Shown here: piece by piece, positions 1 through 9,209 of the stretch
Numbering within the stretch: the stretch's first letter is position 1
Layout of the letters: each line of letters opens with the position of its first letter
Source of the DNA: JAPPOI01 sp028818055
GTDB lineage: Bacteria > Pseudomonadota > Alphaproteobacteria > Rhodobacterales > Rhodobacteraceae
NCBI GenBank assembly: GCA_965267405.1
Contig: OZ253954.1
Coordinates: 2,852,001-2,916,000 of the forward strand
Direction of reading: 5' to 3'
DNA length: 64,000 bases
Translations under genes and position numbers: made by a program
Notes under the pieces: model-generated
Databases searched by the model: none
What the model was told of the DNA's origin: nothing
What the model saw: only the letters and a program-made list of their open reading frames with translations

Positions 1-617
1 GAGTAGTCAGAACCGATACCGAATGCCGCTTCATCAATGTCAGCCGAGGCTACGTTGGCAAGGTCTGCAAACCGGTAACCAGGACCTGCTTGTACCGACC
101 ACTGAACCGTAGGTGTCGAGTAGATGCGGTAACCGGCACCAAAGCTGACAAAAGTGTCCGAGCGAAACTGCGCGTCCGTTGCGTCATTCACCGAGCCTTG
201 CAGCTTGGCAAAGCCAAACAGAGTCGGGTTGAAGTCGCGTGTGTACTCAAGTCCGTAGAAAAGACTTTCTTCCGCCGGAGATGAATCGTCGTCGCTGTAC
301 GAGTAGTTAAGCTGTAGCTCGACCCCGTTTGGACCCCAGACGTAGTTCATGTCTGAGCCAATGCCGACGCTCAAGCTTTCGGTGTTGCCATCTTGTGCAA
401 TGCCGCGGAATGCGACCGAGCCATTGAAGCCTTGCGGACGGCCTTCGTTGCCGAACCGGTCGAGTTCACGAACGGCATCGTCGTCGATTGCTTCCATAAG
501 GTCTTCGTTGCGCTCAGCAGCGACAGAGTCGCCACCGACCAGGTTCTGAGCAGCGGCTTGGCTGGCGATCATCGCCGAGATGGCAAGCACGCTTACAGTC
601 GTGAGTGATAGTTTCAT
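1..617 (-). CDS. DUF481 family outer-membrane protein (partial)
   Basis: The minus strand reads from an ATG at 617 to the window edge, about 205 codons with the 3' end missing. A good ribosome site (AAAGGAAA) lies just upstream. The start is a Sec signal peptide (MKLSLTTVSVLAISAMIA, then an A-x-A type site near QAAAQ). The mature part has alternating aromatic and polar beta-strand patterns (YVWGPNGVELQLNYSYSD, FYGLEYTRDF, FVSFGAGYRIY). This fits the DUF481 (YdiY-like) outer-membrane beta-barrel family, whose physiological role is poorly known; salt or acid induction is reported for some members. It could be another small porin-like protein. Confidence 0.8.
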   Translation of the reverse strand, partial: MKLSLTTVSVLAISAMIASQAAAQNLVGGDSVAAERNEDLMEAIDDDAVRELDRFGNEGRPQGFNGSVAFRGIAQDGNTESLSVGIGSDMNYVWGPNGVELQLNYSYSDDDSSPAEESLFYGLEYTRDFNPTLFGFAKLQGSVNDATDAQFRSDTFVSFGAGYRIYSTPTVQWSVQAGPGYRFADLANVASADIDEAAFGIGSDY

Positions 618-654
618 TCAAGTTTCCTTTCAGGGAGTGAAAGCGAGGGAAAAG

Positions 655-840
655 TTATTTGTCAGAGACGATCGCCCGACCGCCTTTGACAGCCAATTTG
701 CCGGCGCCAACGACACCTTTAGCGACCACTTTTGTTGCACCAGCCGCGACACCGACTGAATTGTCGATCACCTGATCCGAAGTGCAGGCTGAAAGGCCCA
801 CAACTGAGGTTAAGGCCATTACAATTCCCAAGAGTTTCAT
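655..840 (-). CDS. Small lipoprotein (61 aa)
   Basis: The start is placed at the ATG at 840 rather than further upstream. It is preceded by GGAAGAAAAG and begins a clean lipoprotein signal (MKLLGIVMALTSVVGLSAC) with lipobox L-S-A-C. After the Cys come 40-odd residues rich in Val, Ala, Gly and Lys (GVAAGATKVVAKGVV). The product should be lipidated and anchored in the envelope. No family is recognised. It lies downstream of the DUF481 gene start and runs the same way, with 37 bases between them, so it is probably transcribed ahead of that gene. Confidence 0.7.
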   Translation of the reverse strand: MKLLGIVMALTSVVGLSACTSDQVIDNSVGVAAGATKVVAKGVVGAGKLAVKGGRAIVSDK

Positions 841-995
841 GCTCTTTTCTTCCGTATCTAAGCCGCACAAGCGCGGCGCCTCGGTGCCGGCTGATCCGGC
901 GCTTTGGCTTCGTTTGAGTGATTTAGCTACGATTGATGAATTAGAAAAACGCAAAATAATTGTATTTCAAACCAGTTTTACTTATATATGAACGC

Positions 996-1937
996 ATGGA
1001 CATCACACTGATCCGATCGTTTTTGGAAGTTGCTGCTACCGGTAGTTTTGTGCATGCCGCGGACCGGTTGTTCGTAACTCAATCTGCTGTTAGCCAGCGC
1101 ATTCTTCGGCTCGAAGAGCAGTTGGGCCGTCCGCTATTTGCGCGGTCCAAAGCGGGCGTGTCACTTACGCCCGCCGGGCGCGAGTTTGAAAGTTATGCGC
1201 TTAGCTTGATCAAGATTTGGGAAGAGGCTCGCCAGCAAATCGCCGTACCCGAAGGGTTCTCAAAGACGTTATCAATCGGCGCACAATACTCGCTTTGGCC
1301 GCGGCTAGGGTTCCGCCTGATCGATTCAGTTGTAAAGGAGATGCCCGACGTAAGCATTCGCGCCGAGATCGGACTGCCGGACCGGCTAACCCGGTATCTG
1401 CTCGAAGGGGTGATACAGTTTGCACTCATGTACACGCCGCAACTTCGTCCGGGACTGCGAACAAAGGAATTGCTTTCGGAAGAGTTGATACTCTGTGCTT
1501 CCTGGTCGGGGGCTTCGATAGATACGCTTTCCACGCGCTACATTATGGTGGATTGGGGCGCTGAGTTCGTTCAGGCGCACGCGTTGCATCTTCCTAATCT
1601 CACCAACCCGGGAATGACGTTTTCGCTTGGGGCGATGACCGCTGAGTTCATACGTTCAAGGAAAATGGCGGCGTATCTTCCGGCGCGTTATGCGCGCAGA
1701 TTTCTGGACGACGGCTCACTTCATTTGGTGCCCGAAGCGCCGACATTCTCGCATCCGGCGTGGGCTGTTTGGCGCGATGATCTTGATCCCAAACTTTCCG
1801 TAGCGATCGAAAACGCCCTATCCGCCATCGTCGACGAAATCGAAAAAGGTAAAGACGAGGTTTTGAAAGATCTGGCAGATCTCAACGAAGATGGTGAAGT
1901 TGCAGTTCTGGGGCAGATCGAAAACTGGATGGAATAG
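996..1937 (+). CDS. LysR-family transcriptional regulator
   Basis: A 313-residue protein starting at MDITLIRSFLEVA. An upstream in-frame ATG at 960 would add 12 unlike residues. The N-terminal winged helix-turn-helix is typical (FLEVAATGSFVHAADRLF, then TQSAVSQRILRLEEQLG, LFARS). The C-terminal part is the periplasmic-binding-protein-like effector domain. It is encoded divergently from the lipoprotein gene, with about 155 bases between starts, so the shared region may be its target. The C-terminus carries an acidic tail (KGKDEVLKDLADLNEDGE). The effector is unknown. Confidence 0.9.
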   Translation: MDITLIRSFLEVAATGSFVHAADRLFVTQSAVSQRILRLEEQLGRPLFARSKAGVSLTPAGREFESYALSLIKIWEEARQQIAVPEGFSKTLSIGAQYSLWPRLGFRLIDSVVKEMPDVSIRAEIGLPDRLTRYLLEGVIQFALMYTPQLRPGLRTKELLSEELILCASWSGASIDTLSTRYIMVDWGAEFVQAHALHLPNLTNPGMTFSLGAMTAEFIRSRKMAAYLPARYARRFLDDGSLHLVPEAPTFSHPAWAVWRDDLDPKLSVAIENALSAIVDEIEKGKDEVLKDLADLNEDGEVAVLGQIENWME

Positions 1938-1970
1938 CTTTAAGCGAAATCTGTTGTGGCAGGCGGAACG

Positions 1971-2006
1971 AAAAAAAGGCGCCCCAACAAGGGCGCCTTT
2001 CTGTTT
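1971..2006. terminator. Bidirectional Rho-independent terminator
   Basis: A perfect 10-bp stem, AAAGGCGCCC (1975-1984) and GGGCGCCTTT (1991-2000), with a 6-base loop. An A-run on the left and T-rich sequence on the right let it serve both the LysR gene (+) and glnA (-), which converge here. Confidence 0.85.
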
Positions 2007-2022
2007 GCACTGATCGAAGAGA

Positions 2023-3429
2023 TCAGCAGCTGTAGTACATTTTGAATTCCATGGGGTGAGGTGTGTGCTCGTAAGCGTAAATCTCTTCCCACTTCAGGTC
2101 CATGTAGCCTTCGATCTGGTCTTTGGTGAACACATCGCCAGCTGTCAGGAAGTCCATGTCGGCTTCTAGTTCGTCCATGGCTTCACGCAAGCTTGCACAA
2201 ACAGTTGGAATGCCTTCCAGCTCTTCTGGTGGCAGGTCGTACAAGTCTTTGTCCATGGCTTCGCCAGGATCGATCTTGTTCTTGATGCCGTCGAGGCCAG
2301 CCATAAGCAGAGCTGCGAAGCAGAGGTAAGGGTTTGCGGATGGATCCGGGAAACGTGCTTCGACGCGCTTGGCTTTTGGGCTTTCTGTCCAAGGAATACG
2401 AACACAACCCGAACGGTTACGAGCCGAATACGCGCGCAGAACCGGAGCCTCGAAGCCTGGGATCAGACGCTTGTACGAGTTGGTCGATGGGTTGGTGAAA
2501 GCGTTCAGTGCTTTTGCGTGCTTCAAGATGCCGCCGATATAGTAGAGAGCTTCCTGAGACAGGTCGGCGTATTTGTCGCCAGCGAAGAGAGGCTTGTTGT
2601 CCTTCCAGATCGACATGTTGACGTGCATGCCAGTACCGTTGTCGCCTGCGATCGGCTTTGGCATGAACGTTGCCGACTTGCCGTACGCATGCGCAACCTG
2701 ATGGATGACGTACTTGTACTTCTGAAGGTTGTCGCCCTGATCGGTCAGCGACGAGAAGATCAAGCCAAGCTCGTGCTGACATGACGCAACCTCGTGGTGA
2801 TGCTTGTCAACCTTCATGCCGATGCGCTTCATCGTCGAAAGCATTTCTGAACGGATGTCCTGGCCGTCATCAATTGGGGGAACAGGGAAGTAACCGCCTT
2901 TGACACCAGGGCGGTGGCCCATGTTGCCCATTTCATAGTCGGTGTCTGTGTTCCAGGATGCGTCCAGAGCGTCGACCTCGTAGGACACTTTGTTCATTTC
3001 GGTCGAGTACTTGACGTCGTCAAAGAGGAAGAACTCGGCTTCCGGACCGAAGTAAGCCACGTCGCCGATGCCCGAAGACTTCAAGTACGCTTCTGCTTTT
3101 TCGGCGGTTCCGCGTGGGTCACGCTCATAAGCTTCGCCAGTGTCAGGCTCGAGGATCGAGCAATGAACTGCCATGGTCTTTTCAGCATAGAACGGGTCCA
3201 TGTAGGCCGAGCCGGTGTCTGGCATCAGTTTCATGTCTGACTGGTCGATCGACTTCCAGCCTGCGATGGAAGAACCGTCGAACATGAAACCTTCGTCGAG
3301 GAAGTCCTCGTCAACTTGATCCGACATCACTGTCACGTGCTGCAGCTTGCCACGCGGGTCAGTGAAGCGGATGTCGACGTATTCGACGTCCTCATCTTTA
3401 ATCGTCTTCAAGACGTCTGCTTTACTCAT
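2023..3429 (-). CDS. glnA: Type I glutamine synthetase
   Basis: This enzyme makes glutamine from glutamate, ammonia and ATP in the cytoplasm. It has 468 residues, the normal length of bacterial GSI. The N-terminal beta-grasp domain contains DIRFTDPRG. The catalytic barrel contains MFDGSSIAGW, GPEAEFFLFD, the ATP loop region KHHHEVASCQHE, and NRSGCVRIP. The adenylylation site is Tyr397 in DKDLYDLPPEE, so control by GlnE adenylylation is expected. It lies 34 bases downstream of glnB in the same direction, the usual alphaproteobacterial glnBA operon. Confidence 0.98.
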   Translation of the reverse strand: MSKADVLKTIKDEDVEYVDIRFTDPRGKLQHVTVMSDQVDEDFLDEGFMFDGSSIAGWKSIDQSDMKLMPDTGSAYMDPFYAEKTMAVHCSILEPDTGEAYERDPRGTAEKAEAYLKSSGIGDVAYFGPEAEFFLFDDVKYSTEMNKVSYEVDALDASWNTDTDYEMGNMGHRPGVKGGYFPVPPIDDGQDIRSEMLSTMKRIGMKVDKHHHEVASCQHELGLIFSSLTDQGDNLQKYKYVIHQVAHAYGKSATFMPKPIAGDNGTGMHVNMSIWKDNKPLFAGDKYADLSQEALYYIGGILKHAKALNAFTNPSTNSYKRLIPGFEAPVLRAYSARNRSGCVRIPWTESPKAKRVEARFPDPSANPYLCFAALLMAGLDGIKNKIDPGEAMDKDLYDLPPEELEGIPTVCASLREAMDELEADMDFLTAGDVFTKDQIEGYMDLKWEEIYAYEHTPHPMEFKMYYSC

Positions 3430-3463
3430 GAGTTTCCCTCTTGGATTGAGTTAATGAGTGGAG

Positions 3464-3802
3464 TTACAGCGCGTCCGCGCCGGATTCTCCGGTACGGATG
3501 CGGATCGCCTGGGAAATGTCCGAGACGAAAATCTTGCCGTCGCCGATCTTGTCGGTTTTGGCAGCGCCGATGATTGCTTCGATGGCGGCATCGACCTGAT
3601 CGTCGGCGAGGACGACTTCGATTTTTACCTTTGGAAGGAAATCGACGACGTATTCTGCACCACGATAAAGTTCTGTGTGGCCTTTCTGACGGCCGAAACC
3701 TTTAACCTCCAGGACGCTCAAGCCCTGGACGCCGATATCTTGCAGCGCTTCTTTGACTTCGTCCAATTTGAACGGCTTGATGATTGCTTCAATCTTTTTC
3801 AT
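3464..3802 (-). CDS. glnB: Nitrogen regulatory protein P-II
   Basis: A 112-residue PII signal protein that senses 2-oxoglutarate and ATP/ADP and tunes GlnE and NtrB, and so glutamine synthetase activity and ntr transcription. The start is set at MKKIEAIIKPFKLDEV, the invariant PII N-terminus; an in-frame upstream ATG at 3862 would add 20 unlike residues. The T-loop has the uridylylation target Tyr51 (RGAEYVVDF), and the family signature IGDGKIFV is present. It is the first gene of the glnB-glnA operon. Confidence 0.97.
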   Translation of the reverse strand: MKKIEAIIKPFKLDEVKEALQDIGVQGLSVLEVKGFGRQKGHTELYRGAEYVVDFLPKVKIEVVLADDQVDAAIEAIIGAAKTDKIGDGKIFVSDISQAIRIRTGESGADAL

Positions 3803-4316
3803 GCCTCGACTCCCTTTTTGGCCGTGTTGTCGGCTGAGACCACGCGTGAGGGCGCGCCACAATCAGTGGCAGTTCTTAGGTAGCAGAGCGCCGGACGCTA
3901 AATGTCTAATTGCACAAAAAATAGGCAAAACGAATGAAAAATAATCCGAATTGAATCGATGAGGGCCAAGTTAGATTGGCGACATTCCGATGTAGATTTC
4001 TCAGAATTCCGGGCCGCCAGGCCGCCAGCCAAGGTTTTTTGACCGGCGCAGTCCTTGTGCAGAAATTCACAAGGTCAAATTTCCGACCACGCCTCAGTCA
4101 TCGCTTAGACACATGTGATTATTTCGGGCCCAAAATCCAAAGAAAGCAAGGGCAAGTAATCGTCGGACGTAAATTCAGGGGCACAACTCCGCGAGAACGC
4201 GCGAGCAGTTCTGCGATTTGAAGAACGAGACCGGGCGGGCCAGTTGTTCCTCATCGGCGGACACACCGCAGACTGAAACGCGAACATGCAAATCTAAACA
4301 TCGATGGGAACACGCT
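3803..4316. other. Gene-free region upstream of glnB
   Basis: About 510 bases with no convincing gene; open frames here are short and lack family likeness. It must hold the glnBA promoter. I looked for a sigma-54 (-24/-12) element and an NtrC box on the minus strand and could not point to a clear one. A small GCCAC-AATCA-GTGGC dyad at 3856-3870 lies about 55 bases ahead of the glnB start. The AT-rich stretch at 3905-3950 is the most promoter-like part. Confidence 0.4.
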
Positions 4317-4565
4317 ATGAAACCGATCTTCCCAACCGTACTTGTCGCAACTTTGGGCATTGCCGGCGTAGCTTCCGCAATGAACTCGCCTCATGTTGAA
4401 TCCGCTCAGGAAACCCTGAACGAATATGGCTTCACGGTAGACGCTTCTGGCTTGAGCGACGCTTAGATCAATTCGCTGGCGTTCCTGTCGGTCGACAGCG
4501 ACATCGAGCGCAACGGTCGTGCCGAAGCGCGCGTCAAGCACAAGATCAACGCTATCCTGCAGTAA
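4317..4565 (+). pseudogene. Small secreted protein interrupted by an amber codon
   Basis: The frame opens with a signal peptide (MKPIFPTVLVATLGIAGVASA) and continues as NSPHVESAQETLNEYGFTV. It meets TAG at 4464-4466 after 49 codons. The same frame stays open past the stop for 32 more codons (INSLAFLSVDSDIERNGRAE...) to TAA at 4563-4565. The downstream part reads like ordinary coding sequence and is followed by terminator-like hairpins. The simplest explanation is a CAG-to-TAG change in a gene of about 82 codons. Suppressor read-through or a sequencing error are alternatives. Family not recognised. Confidence 0.6.
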
Positions 4566-4579
4566 CTGTGGGAGACATA

Positions 4580-4656
4580 CGACCGGCGCCGTCCCAAGTT
4601 GGCGCCGGTCGAAACAAAACAAAGGCCGGAGGATTTCTCCGGTCTTTTGTTGTTTT
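4580..4656 (+). terminator. Tandem hairpins, the second a terminator
   Basis: The first is a perfect 11-bp stem with GACCGGCGCC (4581-4590) and GGCGCCGGTC (4601-4610) but no T-run. The second is GGCCGGAG (4624-4631) with CTCCGGTC (4637-4644), followed by TTTTGTTGTTTT. They lie between the broken small gene and the NAD(P)HX repair gene. Confidence 0.75.
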
Positions 4657-4684
4657 CAGGTCATTGCCATTGCAATGTCAGGGC

Positions 4685-6277
4685 ATGACTGAACTCCTCA
4701 CCGCGGCACAGATGCAGGCCCTTGAAAAAGGCGCCATTGAAAGAGGCGAAGTATCCGGTCTGGAGCTCATGGAACAGGCGGGCAGGGGCACGGTCGATGC
4801 AATCTTCGGCGCTTGGCCCGAGATGTCCGACGGCGATCATACCGCCTTGGTGCTGTGCGGCCCCGGAAATAATGGCGGCGATGGCTATGTGGTTGCTCGG
4901 CTCTTGAAAGAGAAAGGCTGGAGCATTGAAGTTTACCACCTCGGCGATCCTGAAAAACTGCCGCCAGACGCGCGAAAGAACTTCGAAAGATGGACCAGCT
5001 CAGGTCCGGTCGTGCCGATCGAAGACGATGCGGTTTCGGCTCGGATCAATGAACTTCAAGGGACTGACATTGTGGTGGACGGGCTATTTGGTACCGGGCT
5101 GATACGGCCGTTCAATGCTTTTCCAAACATACAGATGGCCTTGAATGATGCCGGTCACTTCAGCCCTGCGGAAGACGAATATCCTCGAGTAGTTGCGCTG
5201 GATATGCCGTCCGGGTTTGATGGAACATCGGGCCGATTGCTTTCCCACGAAGCCACTGACGAAAGAAACTTTTTCGCCCACGCGCCGCGAGCAAATCTTA
5301 CCGTTACATTTCACAGTTGTAAGTCGGGTCACTATTTGGCTGCCGGGCCGGAAGTTTGTGGGAAGTTGGCTTGTGTTGACATTGGACTGAAAGCCGAACT
5401 GGAGCCGGATGCGAATGTAGTTTCGCTTGCCGAGCCTGAAATCACCGCTTTGAAAAAAGCAAGCGATCACAAATATTCGCATGGCCATGCAATCATTGTC
5501 TCGGGTGGTGTCGGCAAGACCGGAGCAGCTCGTCTTGCCGCACGAGGCGCGCTTCGGGTTGGGTCGGGACTGGTCACAGTTATTTGCCCTTCACCGGCGC
5601 TTTCAGAGGTCGCAACTCAAGCAACTGCGATCATGTGTCGGCCAATCTTGTCCTCAAAGGACTTGGCAGACCAACTTACAGACGATCGGTTGAACGCGAT
5701 ATGCATTGGGCCCGGTCTAGGATTGGACGAAGATGCGAAGCAGTTGGTTTTGACGGCTTTGAAGGCCGGAAGATCAACTGTTCTGGACGCCGACGCACTC
5801 ACTGTCTTCGAAAGCGACCCCGAAAGCCTATTTGAATCTTTGCGCCCGAATACGGTTATAACTCCCCACGCAGGTGAGTTTCGGCGGCTGTTCCCGGACA
5901 TCGCGGAAAAACTGAGCGCACCTGCGAAAGCTGGGCCTGCCTATTCCAAGGTAGATGCAACACGCGAAGCGGCGGTGCGTGCTGGTTGTACGATCCTCTT
6001 CAAAGGCCCCGATACGGTTATCTCGGATGAAAGCGGCAACTGCTTAATCAATTCCAGCGCTTACGAGAGATCGGCGCCATGGTTGGCAACCGCGGGGTCA
6101 GGGGATGTTCTGGCCGGATTCATTACTGGTTTGCTGGCGCGGGGTTTTGCCGCGCTGCAAGCCGCTGAAACTGGCGCCTGGTTGCATACCGAATGTGCAA
6201 TTTCTTACGGTCCAGGATTGATTGCTGAAGATTTGCCCGAAGAATTGCCCAAAGTTTTCAGTTCGCTAGGCGTCTGA
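4685..6277 (+). CDS. nnr: Bifunctional NAD(P)H-hydrate epimerase / ADP-dependent dehydratase
   Basis: This enzyme repairs hydrated nicotinamide cofactors. The N-terminal YjeF_N domain (about residues 1-215) interconverts R- and S-NAD(P)HX, and the C-terminal ribokinase-like domain (about 240-525) dehydrates S-NAD(P)HX using ADP. Motifs seen are CGPGNNGGDGYVVARLL and VDGLFGTGL in the first half, and ICIGPGLGLDEDAKQ, VLDADAL, ITPHAGEFRRLFP and TAGSGDVLAGFITGLLARG in the second. The start at MTELLTAAQMQALEKGA is the usual family N-terminus; a longer in-frame extension overlaps the terminator. 530 residues, full length. Confidence 0.95.
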   Translation: MTELLTAAQMQALEKGAIERGEVSGLELMEQAGRGTVDAIFGAWPEMSDGDHTALVLCGPGNNGGDGYVVARLLKEKGWSIEVYHLGDPEKLPPDARKNFERWTSSGPVVPIEDDAVSARINELQGTDIVVDGLFGTGLIRPFNAFPNIQMALNDAGHFSPAEDEYPRVVALDMPSGFDGTSGRLLSHEATDERNFFAHAPRANLTVTFHSCKSGHYLAAGPEVCGKLACVDIGLKAELEPDANVVSLAEPEITALKKASDHKYSHGHAIIVSGGVGKTGAARLAARGALRVGSGLVTVICPSPALSEVATQATAIMCRPILSSKDLADQLTDDRLNAICIGPGLGLDEDAKQLVLTALKAGRSTVLDADALTVFESDPESLFESLRPNTVITPHAGEFRRLFPDIAEKLSAPAKAGPAYSKVDATREAAVRAGCTILFKGPDTVISDESGNCLINSSAYERSAPWLATAGSGDVLAGFITGLLARGFAALQAAETGAWLHTECAISYGPGLIAEDLPEELPKVFSSLGV

Positions 6278-6375
6278 GTTCATTTTCTGCCGAATTCGTA
6301 CTTAACCCTAAGAAATGGTTGAAGATACGCAAATCAGCGTTAGTCTGTTTGGAACGTCAGGGGGGACTACGGGTC

Positions 6376-7590
6376 ATGGCGCCAATAACTACGCTTGAAG
6401 GTCAAAAAGACCTGCCGCGTTACTTCGCGGCTACCTTCGCATTGGCGAAGAGGATGAAGCATGGACAATTGGATTTTCACTTGGAGGACGGTCGGGTTTT
6501 TCGCGTGAACGCGTCGAACCCGGGCCCGGTTGCCGAAATTCATGTTCACAACAACGACGTTTTTGCACGATTGATCCGCGAGGGCGACCTTGGCTTTTCA
6601 GATGCTTATCTAGAAGGCTGGTGGTCTACTCCGGACCTTCAGGCATTTATGGATGTCGTTCACGCCGACAACGACGAGATGTACGAGTCCTTCCCTGGAA
6701 TGTTTTTGGTCCGGGCATACGAACGCATGCGCCACTTGTTGAATTCAAATTCAAAACGTCAGGCGCGCAAGAATATCTCGTATCACTACGACCTCGGGAA
6801 CGATTTCTACGCGCTGTGGCTGGACGACACGATGACCTATTCGTCCGCGATTTTTGAATCCGGGCAGGAGAGCCTGGAGAACGCGCAAACGCTGAAATAC
6901 AAAAGCATGGTCGATCAAATGGGTGCCAAACCTGGAGACCATGTTCTTGAGATTGGGTGCGGCTGGGGTGGCTTTGCTGAGTACGCGGCAAAGGAACGCG
7001 GTCTCAAAGTTACCGGGCTGACGATTTCGCAAGAACAGTACGACTTCGCAGTCGAACGCATGGCCCGTCAGGGTCTATCCGACCTGGTTGAGATAAAGTT
7101 GCAGGATTACCGCGACGAAAAAGGCACATATGATGGGATCGCCTCGATCGAGATGTTCGAGGCAGTTGGCGAAAAGTATTGGCCAACCTATTTCGACACG
7201 GTTCGAGATCGCCTGAGACCCGGAAAAAGCGCTACTCTTCAGATCATCACGATCGAAGATCACAGGTTTGAAGCTTACCGAAAAGGTGTTGATTTCATTC
7301 AGAAATACATCTTTCCAGGTGGTATGTTGCCATCACCCACTATACTGCGAGGAGAGGTTGAAAAAGCCGGCCTTCGCGTGAAGCAATCGATCGAGTTTGG
7401 CGAAAGCTACAGCCAGACGTTGCGCCGTTGGCACGATACGTTCAACGCTAAATGGGACGAAGTCGTATCGTTGCGCGGATTCGACGATCGTTTCCGAAGA
7501 ATGTGGAATTTCTATCTAACCTCTTGCGCTGCGGGCTTTCACGCCGGAAATATCGACGTAACACAAATTACGGTCACAAAACCGGGATAG
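6376..7590 (+). CDS. cfa: Cyclopropane-fatty-acyl-phospholipid synthase family protein
   Basis: A 404-residue SAM-dependent enzyme that adds a methylene bridge to unsaturated acyl chains of membrane phospholipids. The start at MAPITTLEGQKDLPRYF has a G-rich ribosome site. The SAM-binding motif is VLEIGCGWGGFAEYAA (around residue 190). Other family blocks are YHYDLGNDFYALWLDDTMTY, GLTISQEQ, IASIEMFEAVGEKYW and QKYIFPGGMLPS. It is followed after six bases by trgA, so the genes may be co-transcribed. Confidence 0.95.
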   Translation: MAPITTLEGQKDLPRYFAATFALAKRMKHGQLDFHLEDGRVFRVNASNPGPVAEIHVHNNDVFARLIREGDLGFSDAYLEGWWSTPDLQAFMDVVHADNDEMYESFPGMFLVRAYERMRHLLNSNSKRQARKNISYHYDLGNDFYALWLDDTMTYSSAIFESGQESLENAQTLKYKSMVDQMGAKPGDHVLEIGCGWGGFAEYAAKERGLKVTGLTISQEQYDFAVERMARQGLSDLVEIKLQDYRDEKGTYDGIASIEMFEAVGEKYWPTYFDTVRDRLRPGKSATLQIITIEDHRFEAYRKGVDFIQKYIFPGGMLPSPTILRGEVEKAGLRVKQSIEFGESYSQTLRRWHDTFNAKWDEVVSLRGFDDRFRRMWNFYLTSCAAGFHAGNIDVTQITVTKPG

Positions 7591-7596
7591 AGCAGG

Positions 7597-8037
7597 ATGC
7601 CCACAGGCGGGAAATTGGTCGCTGCAATTGCGTTTGCAGCACTCGCTTACTTCATTACGGATCTGGTTAAGCCACTGTTGCCGGAAGGCACGCGGCTTGG
7701 ACTTTTCTCACCCATCAACGCATTGATCGGCATGGCGATGGGTTGGACGATCCTTGGCAAAGGCGTTGGCCGATCTTACTGGGCGTCTTTGGGGTACGGT
7801 CTGACAACCTTAGCGGCGACAGTATTCTGGTGCGTTGTGTGTTGGGCTGGTTATGAGATGCTCAAGCGGTCGCTCCGCTTGTACTATGACGGTCCGGTTG
7901 AAGCGCTTCAGGAAATGGCACAGCTGGCGATCGACAACGTGAGGCTTATCATGGTTCCCGAGGTGTATTGGCCTGCATTGGTCGGAACCATATTTGTCAC
8001 GTGGTTGGCAGAATACTTCGGCCGCCGCTGGTCGTGA
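7597..8037 (+). CDS. trgA: TrgA family membrane protein
   Basis: A 146-residue inner-membrane protein with about four hydrophobic segments (roughly residues 6-24, 37-54, 66-88 and 122-140). It lies directly before the NUDIX gene and cysK; this trgA-trgB-cysK order was described for a tellurite-resistance locus of Rhodobacter sphaeroides. The order and the sequence fit TrgA. The biochemical function of TrgA is not known, and tellurite resistance here is inferred only from the family. Confidence 0.85.
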   Translation: MPTGGKLVAAIAFAALAYFITDLVKPLLPEGTRLGLFSPINALIGMAMGWTILGKGVGRSYWASLGYGLTTLAATVFWCVVCWAGYEMLKRSLRLYYDGPVEALQEMAQLAIDNVRLIMVPEVYWPALVGTIFVTWLAEYFGRRWS

Positions 8038-9158
8038 GCGACACGACCCGGCTTTTCTTTTTTGGCACCCTGAGAGACCCGCAGCTTCTTGAAATAGTTG
8101 CGGGCAAACCGGTTGAGACGACCGAGGCGTGGATTTCCGGATTTGAAACGCGGATCGTTGGAACCGAAGGGTTCCCGATCCTCGTTCCCGCCACTGAAGA
8201 TTCAATCGTCAAGGGAGTTCTGGTTGAGGTGGGTCCAGAGGTCTTGGAGCGGATTTCCTTTTACGAAGTCGGTTTCGAACTCCAGACCATATCGGTAGCG
8301 ACTGAAGATGGATTCACGGAAACCCAAATTTTTGCACCGTCTCACGACACATGGGAGCCTCGAGAGATTTGGTCTTTCGAAAATTGGAAGACATCGACTG
8401 CGCCACTGACGCGCGCAGCCATCGAAGAGTTCATGCGGCTATTTGGATCCCGGTCTCCTGAAAAAGCTGATCGGTTTTACGATCAAATGGAAACCAGAGC
8501 CGCATCGAAATTAAGAGCCCAAGCTGAACCTTCACCAGATCGCTTCAGTCCAACGATGGTGGCCGCACCTGTTTCTGTCGCAAAAACTTACCAACCGTAT
8601 TCCGAATACTTCAGTGTCTTGGAACACGACCTATCGTTTCCCCGGTTTGATGGCACAGCAAGTCAGGTCGTGAGGCGCGCCAGTTTCATGGGTGGCGATG
8701 CAGTTACAATCCTGCCGTTTGATCCGAAGGCAGGCACAGTCTTGATGGTCCGGCAATTCCGGCACGGTCCATTTTCGCGAGGCGACACCAACCCTTGGTG
8801 TGTTGAACCAGTCGCTGGCCGCATTGATGCTGGAGAGACACCTGAACAAGCCGCTCATCGCGAGATGCTGGAGGAAACGGGGCTGGAGGTTGCAAACCTT
8901 ATCGAGATTGCTCGGTATTATCCGTCGCCGGGCGCTTATTCAGAGTTTCTATACAGCTACGTCGCCGAGGCCGATCTCAGTAGCATGGACGGAACTTTCG
9001 GCGGGGTGGCGGGCGAGGCCGAGGACATTCTTTCGCATGTTCTGACGCTTGAGGAAGCGTTGAGCTTGATCCCATCGGGTGCAATCAACACCGCGCCTCT
9101 CATTCTGTCGCTGCAATGGTTGGCAGCAAATCGAGATCGGTTTGCCTCTGCGGATTGA
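8034..9158 (+). CDS. trgB: TrgB: gamma-glutamylcyclotransferase-like domain plus NUDIX hydrolase
   Basis: The GTG at 8034 overlaps the trgA stop (GTGA) and gives a 374-residue protein. The N-terminal domain has a gamma-glutamylcyclotransferase/AIG2-like start (LFFFGTLRDPQLLEIVAGK). The C-terminal domain is an ADP-ribose pyrophosphatase-type NUDIX domain with the box G-x5-E-x7-REMLEETGL (about residues 260-285). It matches TrgB of the Rhodobacter tellurite-resistance locus. The true substrate is unknown; nucleoside diphosphate sugars are typical of the NUDIX subgroup. Confidence 0.9.
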   Translation: MSDTTRLFFFGTLRDPQLLEIVAGKPVETTEAWISGFETRIVGTEGFPILVPATEDSIVKGVLVEVGPEVLERISFYEVGFELQTISVATEDGFTETQIFAPSHDTWEPREIWSFENWKTSTAPLTRAAIEEFMRLFGSRSPEKADRFYDQMETRAASKLRAQAEPSPDRFSPTMVAAPVSVAKTYQPYSEYFSVLEHDLSFPRFDGTASQVVRRASFMGGDAVTILPFDPKAGTVLMVRQFRHGPFSRGDTNPWCVEPVAGRIDAGETPEQAAHREMLEETGLEVANLIEIARYYPSPGAYSEFLYSYVAEADLSSMDGTFGGVAGEAEDILSHVLTLEEALSLIPSGAINTAPLILSLQWLAANRDRFASAD

Positions 9159-9209
9159 AACCCGCCTCTTGGATGACTAGGACAGTCAGGAACGAAGGGG
9201 AAAACTTTC

